From an uncultured Faecalicatena sp. (GTDB taxonomy: Bacteria > Bacillota > Clostridia > Lachnospirales > Lachnospiraceae), in NCBI GenBank assembly GCA_902489075.1, contig CABTYO010000009.1, forward strand, positions 12,997 to 76,996: a DNA stretch of 64,000 bases, in the 5' to 3' direction. The notes under the pieces were generated by a model, which did not search any database, had not been told where the DNA came from, and saw nothing but the letters and a program-made list of their open reading frames with translations. Numbering within the stretch: position 1 is the stretch's first letter; each line of letters starts with the position of its first letter. Below, piece by piece: positions 34,059 through 42,341 of this stretch. Made by a program: the position numbers and the translations under genes.

Positions 34059-34136
34059 ACAAAGGGGTCAGACCCTTTTGTTATCCATATTCAGAATATT
34101 CTGAAAACGGAGCGCAAAAGGGTCTGACCCCTCTGT
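34059..34136. repeat. Palindromic interspersed repeat, full copy C
   Basis: ACAAAGGGGTCAGACCCTTT plus TG (34059-34080) pairs with 34115-34136 with one mismatch. The middle matches copy B almost base for base. It has the same orientation as copy B, so the transporter gene is bracketed by direct repeats. Confidence 0.85.
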
Positions 34137-34188
34137 TTTATGTATAACTTTCCCAACTCGGTCAATCCTATTTATGAGGTGAACATAT

Positions 34189-35649
34189 ATGGTGAATAAA
34201 TCGATTTGGAGTCTGTCAGCATCCACGGAAAGGCGGGATGTGCTGACGGGAACTATTACGACGGATACTGTTATTATCGGGGCAGGCCTGGCGGGGGTAC
34301 TGACCGCGCATTTCCTGGAACAGGCGGGAGTGGACTGTGTGATTCTGGAAGCAGCCAGGATCGGGAGCGGTCAGACGAAAAATACAACAGCGAAAGTCAC
34401 ATCTCAGCATGGTCTGATCTATCAGGATCTGATCGAGAGTGTGGGGAAAGAAAAAGCCGGACAATATGTGGCAGCGAATCAGGAGGCCATCAGAAGATAT
34501 AAGATTCTGGTGGACAAGTACAGGATCGACTGTCAGTGGGAAACTTGTCCGGCTTATTTGTATACTGCCAGTGATACGAGGAAGTTAAGGCAGGAATATG
34601 AGGCGGTAAAAAGGCTGGGGATTCCGGCAGAGCTTACGGAAAAGACAGAACTTCCGTGTCCTGTTAAGCTTGCTTTAAAATTTGAAAATCAGGGCAGGTT
34701 CCATCCCTTAAAGTTTTTGTATAAAATTGCCGCAGGGTTAAATATCTACGAAAACACAAAAGTGAAAGAGGTCAGGGAGGATGTTGTGATTACGGACCAG
34801 GGGGAGGTGCACGCAAAACATATCGTGTTTGCCTGCCACTATCCTTTCCAAAATGTTCCGGGTTATTATTTCATGCGGATGCATCAGGAGCGGAGCTATG
34901 TCGTATCGGTAAAGCAGGCCGCGGCTCTGAATGGAATGTATTACGGTATCGATCCGGATGCGTTATCCTATCGGAGTTCCGGGGAGGAACTGCTCATCGG
35001 AGGCGGCGGACACCGTACGGGAAAGACTCCTTCGGGAAGTCCGTATGAATATCTGTCACACATGGCAGAGACTTACTGGCCGGACTGCGTGGAGACAGCC
35101 AGATGGTCCGCCCAGGACTGTATGACGCTGGATCACATTCCTTATATCGGCCAGTTCAGCCATAACCGCCCGAACTGGTATGTGGCAACGGGCTTTGGCA
35201 AATGGGGAATGACCAGTTCCATGGTTTCCGCGATGATCCTGACGGACCTGATCTGTAAGAGGGAAAATCCATATGCAGAGGTATTTTCTCCGTTGAGGTA
35301 TAATGTCCAGGCATCCGCCGTGAATTTCATGAAAGATACGGGCCATGCCGCCGCAGGACTCTTAAAGCGGGCAGTATGGATTCCGAAGGAAAAGCTGGAG
35401 CAGGTGCATGCGGGCGAGGGTGCAGTGGTGGAGCACGATGGACACAAATATGGCGTTTATAAATCTGAAAAAGGTGAAATTTATGCAGTATCGGCACACT
35501 GTCCCCACCTTGGCTGCCAACTGGAATGGAATGCCCATGAGAAAAGCTGGGACTGCCCGTGCCATGGCTCCCGATTTGATTATCAGGGTCGGCATCTGGA
35601 CGAACCGGCGCAGGAAGATATCGCATGTCACAGAATGGAGGGGAAATAG
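34189..35649 (+). CDS. FAD-dependent oxidoreductase with C-terminal Rieske domain
   Basis: This 486-residue protein has a DAO-type FAD domain at the front (VIIGAGLAGVLTAHFLEQAG, about residues 24-43). It has a Rieske [2Fe-2S] domain at the end: C438-P-H440-LGC and C456-P-C-H459-GSRF. Proteins of this architecture oxidise amines or other small molecules, passing electrons to the Rieske centre. GAGGTG precedes the ATG. Its stop is followed directly by the ATG of a tocopherol-cyclase-like gene, so the two are coupled. The substrate is unknown. Confidence 0.85.
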   Translation: MVNKSIWSLSASTERRDVLTGTITTDTVIIGAGLAGVLTAHFLEQAGVDCVILEAARIGSGQTKNTTAKVTSQHGLIYQDLIESVGKEKAGQYVAANQEAIRRYKILVDKYRIDCQWETCPAYLYTASDTRKLRQEYEAVKRLGIPAELTEKTELPCPVKLALKFENQGRFHPLKFLYKIAAGLNIYENTKVKEVREDVVITDQGEVHAKHIVFACHYPFQNVPGYYFMRMHQERSYVVSVKQAAALNGMYYGIDPDALSYRSSGEELLIGGGGHRTGKTPSGSPYEYLSHMAETYWPDCVETARWSAQDCMTLDHIPYIGQFSHNRPNWYVATGFGKWGMTSSMVSAMILTDLICKRENPYAEVFSPLRYNVQASAVNFMKDTGHAAAGLLKRAVWIPKEKLEQVHAGEGAVVEHDGHKYGVYKSEKGEIYAVSAHCPHLGCQLEWNAHEKSWDCPCHGSRFDYQGRHLDEPAQEDIACHRMEGK

Positions 35650-36558
35650 ATGCAGCAGTATTTTCATGGAATTGGAAAAAAATATCCATATTTTGAGGGA
35701 TGGTATTTGAAACACCAGAACCAGGGGAAGACGATTGCACTGATTCCAGCCGTCCACGCAGATAAAAAGGGCGGGTGGTCCGCCTCGATCCAGGTCGTGA
35801 CAGACGAGGGCGCGTGGTATTTTACGTATCCAATTGAACTCTGTAAACTCAGCCGGAGAAGCTTCCGCGTAAAAATCGGGGAAAATATTTTTTCGGAAAA
35901 AGGCATCAGAATAAAAATAGTGAATTCAGAGATAGCGGTGGAAGGCAGGATTCATTATGGAAAATTTCAGAAAATCAAGGGGGATATCATGGGATTCTTT
36001 CAATGGATTCCCTTTTTACAGTGCCATCATGGAGTGATCAGTATGGCACACAATTTAAGCGGGAGCCTTACAGTCTGCGGAAAAGACAAAAAGGAAGAAA
36101 TAATTGAGTTTACTGGAGGGCGCGGCTATATCGAGACGGACTGGGGCAGTTCCTTCCCCAGGACCTATATCTGGAGCCAGTGCGGCTTCGGAATGGACGA
36201 GAAAAACAGTATCATGGTATCCGCCGCAGACGTTCCGGTGTTTGGTTTCCATCTGCCGGGATGTATTTGTGCCATCCACTATAAAGGACGGGAGTATCGG
36301 CTGGGGACCTATTATGGTGCCAGGATCAAAGAGTATGGACCAGGGACCGTGACAATCACACAGGGCATCATGACGGTAAAGGTCACAAGACAGAGCGATA
36401 ATAGTTTTGGGCTGCACGCGCCGCAGGGCGGGAGCATGAAGCGGATGATCAAAGAAAGCCCGGCTTGCCTTGTGCGGTATCAGTTCTGGATGGGGAGAGT
36501 GAATGTGTTTGATGTCATTTCGGATCGAGGGTCTTATGAGGAGGAGATTGAAGGCTGA
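35650..36558 (+). CDS. Tocopherol-cyclase-like protein
   Basis: This 302-residue protein resembles the tocopherol cyclase-like family. The N-terminal motif is GKKYPYFEGWYLKHQ, with GGRGYIETDWGSSFPRTYIW in the centre and WSQCGFG after it. Plant tocopherol cyclase closes the chromanol ring of vitamin E. Bacterial relatives outside phototrophs have no settled function. No transit or signal peptide is visible. It starts at the base after the stop of the FAD/Rieske gene, so the two probably act on the same lipid- or quinone-like compound (inference). Confidence 0.75.
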   Translation: MQQYFHGIGKKYPYFEGWYLKHQNQGKTIALIPAVHADKKGGWSASIQVVTDEGAWYFTYPIELCKLSRRSFRVKIGENIFSEKGIRIKIVNSEIAVEGRIHYGKFQKIKGDIMGFFQWIPFLQCHHGVISMAHNLSGSLTVCGKDKKEEIIEFTGGRGYIETDWGSSFPRTYIWSQCGFGMDEKNSIMVSAADVPVFGFHLPGCICAIHYKGREYRLGTYYGARIKEYGPGTVTITQGIMTVKVTRQSDNSFGLHAPQGGSMKRMIKESPACLVRYQFWMGRVNVFDVISDRGSYEEEIEG

Positions 36559-36581
36559 CGTGGAGCGGGCATTTTGACGGA

Positions 36582-36624
36582 GGTATCAAAAGTGGTATCG
36601 TAAAATGATACTTCCTTTGATACC
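36582..36624. terminator. Strong hairpin after the tocopherol-cyclase-like gene
   Basis: GGTATCAAA (36582-36590) pairs with TTTGATACC (36616-36624), and an inner GGTATC/GATAC stem adds to it. TTATTAAAATT follows. It is probably the operon terminator, although the T-tract is weak. Confidence 0.55.
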
Positions 36625-36797
36625 TTATTAAAATTAATATATAAGAAACCATTCTGTTTAGGGTGGATAGCATAGGTTTTTTCTGTTACAATAAATCCAA
36701 CAGAAAACGTTTTAAACTGGCACATTCTGATCAGTATGTCATAATTAACAATCCGTTTTTAATTTTACACTGTATCAGGGAATGAAAGGGGATAAAA

Positions 36798-38426
36798 ATG
36801 GGGACGTATCTAAAAAGCAGGAATGCATATGTTCTATATAAAAGTGAGACAGAAAAACAGTATTTTGTGGATAAATCCTCCTTGCTGAAAGAACTTTTTC
36901 CTTTAGTAGGATCAGGAAACAGCCATATTTGCATTACCAGACCAAGAAGATTTGGAAAAACCGTAATGGCGAATATGATTGCTTCCTTTTTTTCTAATGC
37001 ATGTGATGCGCAGGATATTTTTAATCATCTCGATATTGCTAAGGATAAGAAGTATCTGGAATACTTGAATCAGTATCCGGTCATTCATATCTCATTCAAT
37101 GATACGACACGGCAGAACATGACTTATGATCAATATATCAACAGGATCGAGTCACGCCTTGTGCGGGATTTGAAGAAGGAGTATCCGGAAGTCGAACTGA
37201 TGAATCAGGATTCAGCAGTAGATGCATTTACTGATATTTATGCCGAGAATGATTCAGCCAGGTTCATTTTTGTACTGGATGAGTGGGACTATATTTTTCA
37301 TCAGGATTTTGTGACGGAAGCAGACAAGAAAAATTATCTCTCTTTTTTAAGAAGCTTGTTAAAAGACCGGCCATATGTTCAGTTTGCTTATATGACAGGA
37401 ATTTTACCAATTGCAAAGTATTCCAGCGGTTCCGAGTTAAATATGTTTGTAGAATATACGATGGCGGCGGAAGAGCGGTTTTCCGAGTACTTTGGCTTTA
37501 CGGAACAGGAAGTAGATTCACTTTACGAACGATATTTGAAAGAAAATGATAACCCACATATTACACGGGAGGGAATCAGACAGTGGTATAATGGATATCA
37601 CACCCTTTCAGGAGAGCGCGTTTATAATCCACGCTCAGTTGTATGTGCATTGGGAAACAATAATCTGGGGAATTACTGGACCAGTTCAGGCCCTTATGAT
37701 GAAATTTTCTATTATATTGAGAATAATGTTGATGCGGTAAGGGATGAGCTGGCGTTAATGGTATCCGGGATAGCAGTACCGACAGCAATCATGGAGTATG
37801 CAGCTACTTCTCAGAGTTTAAAAACAAAAGAAGAAATTTTGTCTGCTATGGTCGTATATGGGTTTCTCAGTTATGAAGATGGCGCAGTTTCCATTCCCAA
37901 TAAGGAATTAATGGATCGGTTTGCTGATATGTTGAAAAAAGAGCCATCCCTGGGGTATGTATATCGGTTGGCAAAAGAATCGGATAGAATGCTTAAAGCA
38001 ACTTTGGCGGGGGATACTGATACAATGGCTGAAATCCTGGGACTTGTGCATGATACAGAAACACCATTGCTCAGCTATAATAATGAAACAGAGCTGACAG
38101 CAGTGGTAAATCTGGCATATCTTTCAGCAAGGAATACGTACAGGATTGAGCGCGAAGATAAGGCAGGAATCGGTTATGTGGATTTTATTTTTTATCCGGC
38201 AGCAGATCAAAACACAGACTGCATTATTTTGGAGTTGAAGGTCGATCACTCACCAACTGAGGCGATAGAACAGATTAAACAGCGAAATTATGCTCTTCGC
38301 TTTTCAGGAAAGATGGGAGAGGCGAGACGGTATACTGGCAGAATATTAGCTGTTGGAATCGGTTATGACAGGGAAACGAAAAAACATTCCTGTAAAATTG
38401 AGATTCTGCAGGAAAAGAAATACTAA
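36798..38426 (+). CDS. AAA-ATPase-like protein with PD-(D/E)XK nuclease-like C-terminus
   Basis: This 542-residue protein begins with YFVDKSSLLKELF and a Walker A-like ITRPRRFGKTVMANM, then Walker B FIFVLDEWDYIF, as in the AAA-ATPase_like (PF09820) family. The C-terminal part has the PDDEXK_9 signature GYVDFIFYP followed by IILELKVDHS. Such genes are abundant and rapidly duplicating in gut Firmicutes and Bacteroidota. Their function is unknown; a role in DNA or phage conflict is suspected. The fragment at 54867-55025 belongs to the same broad family. Confidence 0.82.
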   Translation: MGTYLKSRNAYVLYKSETEKQYFVDKSSLLKELFPLVGSGNSHICITRPRRFGKTVMANMIASFFSNACDAQDIFNHLDIAKDKKYLEYLNQYPVIHISFNDTTRQNMTYDQYINRIESRLVRDLKKEYPEVELMNQDSAVDAFTDIYAENDSARFIFVLDEWDYIFHQDFVTEADKKNYLSFLRSLLKDRPYVQFAYMTGILPIAKYSSGSELNMFVEYTMAAEERFSEYFGFTEQEVDSLYERYLKENDNPHITREGIRQWYNGYHTLSGERVYNPRSVVCALGNNNLGNYWTSSGPYDEIFYYIENNVDAVRDELALMVSGIAVPTAIMEYAATSQSLKTKEEILSAMVVYGFLSYEDGAVSIPNKELMDRFADMLKKEPSLGYVYRLAKESDRMLKATLAGDTDTMAEILGLVHDTETPLLSYNNETELTAVVNLAYLSARNTYRIEREDKAGIGYVDFIFYPAADQNTDCIILELKVDHSPTEAIEQIKQRNYALRFSGKMGEARRYTGRILAVGIGYDRETKKHSCKIEILQEKKY

Positions 38427-38500
38427 TACAGTGAGATAAGACTGGGAATTTCATGGTAGAGAAACTCTCAAATAATATAATGAAATCTGTGAAAATAAAA

Positions 38501-38555
38501 TTGGACGATCAAAAGGAAAATAGTTTAGAAGCTTATTTTTTCTTAGATCGTCCAA
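38501..38555 (-). terminator. Hairpin terminator behind the XRE remnant
   Basis: TTGGACGATC (38501-38510) and GATCGTCCAA (38546-38555) form a 10-bp perfect stem with A/T-rich pairing inside. On the minus strand TTTTATTTTC follows. Confidence 0.5.
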
Positions 38556-38610
38556 CAAGTTGTGTATAATCATTATCAATCCGTAAATCTTCCAAATGTT
38601 TAAAATACAT
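38533..38610 (-). pseudogene. Truncated XRE-type regulator (N-terminal 25 codons)
   Basis: The minus-strand frame MYFKHLEDLRIDNDYTQ reads like the start of an XRE-family helix-turn-helix protein. It departs from the family at LVGRSKKK and stops. AGGGGGG precedes the ATG. The frame is cut off at the hairpin 38501-38555, so the rest of the gene is gone. The remainder of the gap 38427-38819 holds nothing coding that I recognise. Confidence 0.45.
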
Positions 38611-38819
38611 AAAAACCCCCCTTGAGCTATCTTAACATTCAGTGACATGAAAATCAACGAAAGTGACTTTGTTACAGAACGATCCTTCCATCAGCGGTAT
38701 AATCATCAATAAATTGCGATTTAAGGCTGGTACGAAATGTTAAGGAGAATCTGACACGTCAGGGTCATCCTGAGATACCGCCTGTAATTGTGAATCTGGA
38801 AAGAAAAGGAGAGGGACAT

Positions 38820-41366
38820 ATGTCAAAGAAGACGGTAATTATCGGAGGTGTTGCGGGAGGCGCAACGACTGCCGCGAGACTGCGCAGGCGGGATGAAAAT
38901 ATGCAGATTGTGATGCTGGAGAGAGGCGGATATATTTCCTACGCGAACTGCGGCCTTCCATATTATATCGGGGATGTGATCAAGAGCAGAGATGCCCTTT
39001 TACTTCAGACGCCGGAGGCGATGAAGGCAAAGTTTGATATTGATGTGCGTGTTATGAGTGAAGTGACCAAAATTCTGCCAGAGGAAAAGGCAGTTGAGGT
39101 GAAGAATCTGAAGACAGGTGAAGTTTACAGGGAGTCTTATGACAACCTTGTGCTGGCAACCGGATCATCCCCGGTGAAGCCGCCAATTCCGGGGATCGAT
39201 GGGGAAAATATTTTTACTCTGTGGTCTGTGCCGGATACGGATCAGATCAAGTCTTATATTACGGAGAAACAGCCGAAGCGGGCAGCCGTGATCGGGGGCG
39301 GTTTTATCGGACTTGAGATGGCAGAGAATCTTCATGAGCAGGGAATCGAAGTGGCAGTGATCGAGATGCAGGATCAGGTCATGGCACCTTTGGACCCGGA
39401 TATGGCGAATCTGCTCCATGAAAATCTGCGGATGAATGGGATTGACCTTATTCTGGGAGACGGGGTAAAGGAATTCCACCAGGCAGAAGGAAAGACAAGG
39501 CTTGAACTAACCAGCGGTGCTATTGTTGAGACGGATATGGTGATTCTCTCCATTGGTGTGCGCCCCAACAGTGAACTGGCGGCACAGGCGGGAGCCGCGC
39601 TTAACAAGAGGGGCGGCGTCCAGGTGGATGCTTATCTTAAGACTTCGCTTCCGGATGTTTATGCAGTGGGAGATGTGATTGAAGTCGATCATTTTGTGAC
39701 CGGGGAGAAAACGATGATCCCGCTTGCAGGACCGGCCAATAAGCAGGCACGTATTCTGGCCGATCACCTTGCTGGTGACCAGAAAAAATATAACGGAACC
39801 ATGGGAACTGCCGTGGCAAAGGTATTTGATCTTCATGCGGCAAGTGTGGGGCTCAATGAGAAGCAGCTAAGTGCCATGGGAAAAGTTAAGAATCAGGATT
39901 ATTTTACAGCCCTGATCAATCAGAAATCCCATGCCGGCTATTATCCGGGAGCAGTGCCACTGACCCTGAAAATGCTGTTTGACAGAGAAGGAAAGATTTT
40001 CGGCGGTCAGATTGTAGGGCAGGATGGTGTGGATAAGCGGATCGACACGCTTGCCACAGTGATGCGCCTGAATGGAACGATTTATGATCTGGAAGAACTG
40101 GAGCTTGCCTATGCACCGCCGTTTTCTTCTGCAAAGGATCCGGTAAATATGCTTGGATTTACCGCGGAAAACATCCTGCGCGGGATGGTCAGCTTTATCG
40201 AATGCGAGGAGCTGGATGCCATGCTTGCAGACACGGAGAAAAAGGAAGAGTATACCATACTTGATGTCACAGAGGAAATGGAACGGATGGTATATTCGAT
40301 TCCTGGCTCTTACCACATTCCACTCGGAAAACTTCGTGAACGGATGGGGGAACTGAACCGGGAAAAGCTGATCATACCATATTGCGCCATCGGTGTGCGT
40401 TCCTATAATGCTGCAAGAATTTTAAGCCAGAATGGATTTGAAAAAGTTGCGGTACTGGCAGGAGGAACTGCATTTTACAAGTCCATGCACTGGGAGAAGG
40501 CGGAAGCGTTTCACAGCAGCGGCAAGCCGGGAGATGGAGCACATCCCGAGACAAAGCACGAAGCAGCAAAGCAGTCGGCAGTCAGCAGAGAAAATGGGAT
40601 GAAAGCGGAACAAATATCGGATAAAGAGCTGAAGGTACTGGACTGCTGCGGTCTGCAGTGTCCGGGGCCGATCATGAAGGTCCACGAGGCAATCTCAGAA
40701 ATGAAAGAGAATGAAGTTCTCAAGGTCTGTGCCACCGATATGGGATTTGCCGCTGACATCGGCTCCTGGTGTCGCAGGACGGGGAATACATTGGTACGAA
40801 CAGAGCGTGTGGACAAAGAGAACATCGTTTATATCCGAAAGGGTACAGACAACTGTGCAGTAGAAGAGGCGGGAAAGCAGCCAGTCACAGAACTCCCTCA
40901 GGGAAAGACAATCATCGTATTCAGCGGTGACCTGGATAAAGTGCTGGCCTCCTTCATCATTGCCAATGGCGCGGCGGCCATGGGGCGTCCGGTTACGATG
41001 TTTTTCACTTTCTGGGGCTTAAACGCTCTTCGGAAATCAGACGCACCATCCGTAAAGAAGCCATTCATGGAAAAAATGTTCGGCGCAATGATGCCGAAGG
41101 GCAGCAGGAAGTTAAAGCTGTCTAAGATGAATATGGCAGGAATGGGAACCGCCATGATGAAAAAGGTAATGAAAGATAAAAATGTGGATTCCCTCGAATC
41201 GCTGATGCAGCATGCAAGAAAAAGCGGAATCAGGCTGGTGGCATGCACTATGTCCATGGACATTATGGGAATTACAAAGGAGGAGCTGATCGACGGCGTT
41301 GAATTTGCAGGGGTGGCATCCTATCTGGGGGATGCCGAGGAATCCAATGTGAATCTGTTTGTGTAA
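38820..41366 (+). CDS. CoA-disulfide reductase-like oxidoreductase with rhodanese, TusA and DsrE modules
   Basis: This protein of about 848 residues has four modules. The first is an FAD/NAD(P)H disulfide reductase (IIGGVAGGATTAARLRR) with active Cys44 in SYANCGLPYYIGDV and its dimerisation domain to about residue 445. A rhodanese domain follows with Cys522 in YCAIGVRSYNA, then a TusA domain with Cys614 in LQCPGPIM. The last is a DsrE-like C-terminus (IIVFSGDLDKVLASFIIANGA, ACTMSMDIMGI). All four handle persulfide sulfur, so it likely reduces or relays persulfide/polysulfide. An upstream in-frame ATG at 38790 lacks a ribosome site; AAAGGAGAGG fits 38820. Confidence 0.88.
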   Translation: MSKKTVIIGGVAGGATTAARLRRRDENMQIVMLERGGYISYANCGLPYYIGDVIKSRDALLLQTPEAMKAKFDIDVRVMSEVTKILPEEKAVEVKNLKTGEVYRESYDNLVLATGSSPVKPPIPGIDGENIFTLWSVPDTDQIKSYITEKQPKRAAVIGGGFIGLEMAENLHEQGIEVAVIEMQDQVMAPLDPDMANLLHENLRMNGIDLILGDGVKEFHQAEGKTRLELTSGAIVETDMVILSIGVRPNSELAAQAGAALNKRGGVQVDAYLKTSLPDVYAVGDVIEVDHFVTGEKTMIPLAGPANKQARILADHLAGDQKKYNGTMGTAVAKVFDLHAASVGLNEKQLSAMGKVKNQDYFTALINQKSHAGYYPGAVPLTLKMLFDREGKIFGGQIVGQDGVDKRIDTLATVMRLNGTIYDLEELELAYAPPFSSAKDPVNMLGFTAENILRGMVSFIECEELDAMLADTEKKEEYTILDVTEEMERMVYSIPGSYHIPLGKLRERMGELNREKLIIPYCAIGVRSYNAARILSQNGFEKVAVLAGGTAFYKSMHWEKAEAFHSSGKPGDGAHPETKHEAAKQSAVSRENGMKAEQISDKELKVLDCCGLQCPGPIMKVHEAISEMKENEVLKVCATDMGFAADIGSWCRRTGNTLVRTERVDKENIVYIRKGTDNCAVEEAGKQPVTELPQGKTIIVFSGDLDKVLASFIIANGAAAMGRPVTMFFTFWGLNALRKSDAPSVKKPFMEKMFGAMMPKGSRKLKLSKMNMAGMGTAMMKKVMKDKNVDSLESLMQHARKSGIRLVACTMSMDIMGITKEELIDGVEFAGVASYLGDAEESNVNLFV

Positions 41367-41477
41367 TGGAGTAATGAGTATCCACAAAAGAGATGCTGTG
41401 TTATAAATGTCTAACTATGTAAGCCACACGAAAGATACCTCGAAAAAAGAATTGAATTTGTAATCATTCTGAGATGT

Positions 41478-41732
41478 GTGCATGAATGGTTTGATGCAGT
41501 AGTGGAAGGCTCCGGATTATCTTCTGTTGGTAATAATTTTAAGCAGCAGACAACAGCGGTGATCGCAGCCAACCCGGATCTGGATGGATATTTATGTGTA
41601 GACGGAGCTGCGCCTATTGGAATTTTAGCAGCGATTGTAGAAGTAGGCAAAAAAGGAGACATCACTTTTGTAGGCGCAGAAAATATTGCACAGATTTTGC
41701 AGTACATTAAAAACGGGACTGGTGTTTTATGA
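41478..41732 (+). pseudogene. Sugar-binding protein (RbsB-like) fragment
   Basis: About 84 residues resemble the middle-to-C-terminal part of a periplasmic-type sugar-binding protein: QTTAVIAANPDLDGYLCVDG, AIVEVGKKGDITFVGAENI and QILQYIKNGTG. There is no signal peptide or N-terminal lobe, and no permease or ATPase is nearby, so it is debris. The stretch 41733-41890 has a short frame with AGGAGG (MAMTRVEIGVPEGLYRTS) that I do not recognise. Confidence 0.65.
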
Positions 41733-41891
41733 GGTGGCAATGGAAAAGCGAGATGATGGAAATAATAGAACGCACAAAATGAATGTAGACTGTAAAGCAG
41801 TAAATATCAGGAGGATTACTATGGCTATGACAAGAGTAGAAATTGGTGTGCCAGAGGGATTGTACAGAACCAGTGTTTGCCTCCTTTTGTA

Positions 41892-42100
41892 AAGCACAGG
41901 CAACTGGTCAGCAGGCGAAATGCTTCCTTGACACGATTAATTTTTCCCGTGCCGTAATTTAAACCGATAATCGGCTGGGCGTCCTGTCAGTGCGGCGGAG
42001 CCAATTTCCCTGATATGGTCAATATACATACGATCAACCAGATTATAAAGCAGGCCTCCGATCCCAGATCGACTTCCCACGTCTTTGCTCTTTCCATCAT
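41892..42100 (-). pseudogene. MATE transporter remnant in three frames
   Basis: On the minus strand, three frames hold pieces of a MATE protein in order: MMERAKT (start ATG at 42100), then GGLLYNLVDRMYIDHIREIG followed by SAALTG, then QPIIGLNYGTGKINRVKEAF. Several hundred residues between the second and third pieces are deleted. The order and motifs are clear, and the gene is dead. Confidence 0.7.
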
Positions 42101-42147
42101 TTCATGTTCTTTCTCCACATAACGCCGTATTACGAATCTAAGGAACT

Positions 42148-42287
42148 GTAAACAAATAACTTAAGCAACGTGTGTCTAAATTATTCTGGGCTGCGTTATC
42201 ATCCGTCAGCGATGCCCGCATCGCCGCTTTCTTCCTCACTGCTCAGAACAATTTATCCGGCACAATTTGCTTATGTTATTTGTTTCC
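42148..42287. mobile_element. MITE-like 140-bp imperfect palindrome
   Basis: AAACAAATAAC (42150-42160) is the exact complement of GTTATTTGTTT (42275-42285). The similarity continues inward almost to the centre (AAGCAA, TGTG, AAATT, TTCTG, AGC blocks pair in order) to a central GATGCCCGCATC. The element would fold as one long imperfect hairpin. It has no coding capacity. It lies between the MATE remnant and the GPH symporter 3' end. Confidence 0.65.
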
Positions 42288-42341
42288 AGCACCTCATCAG
42301 TACAATTGTATCTTACATCTGTTTAGAGATTTACACAAGTC

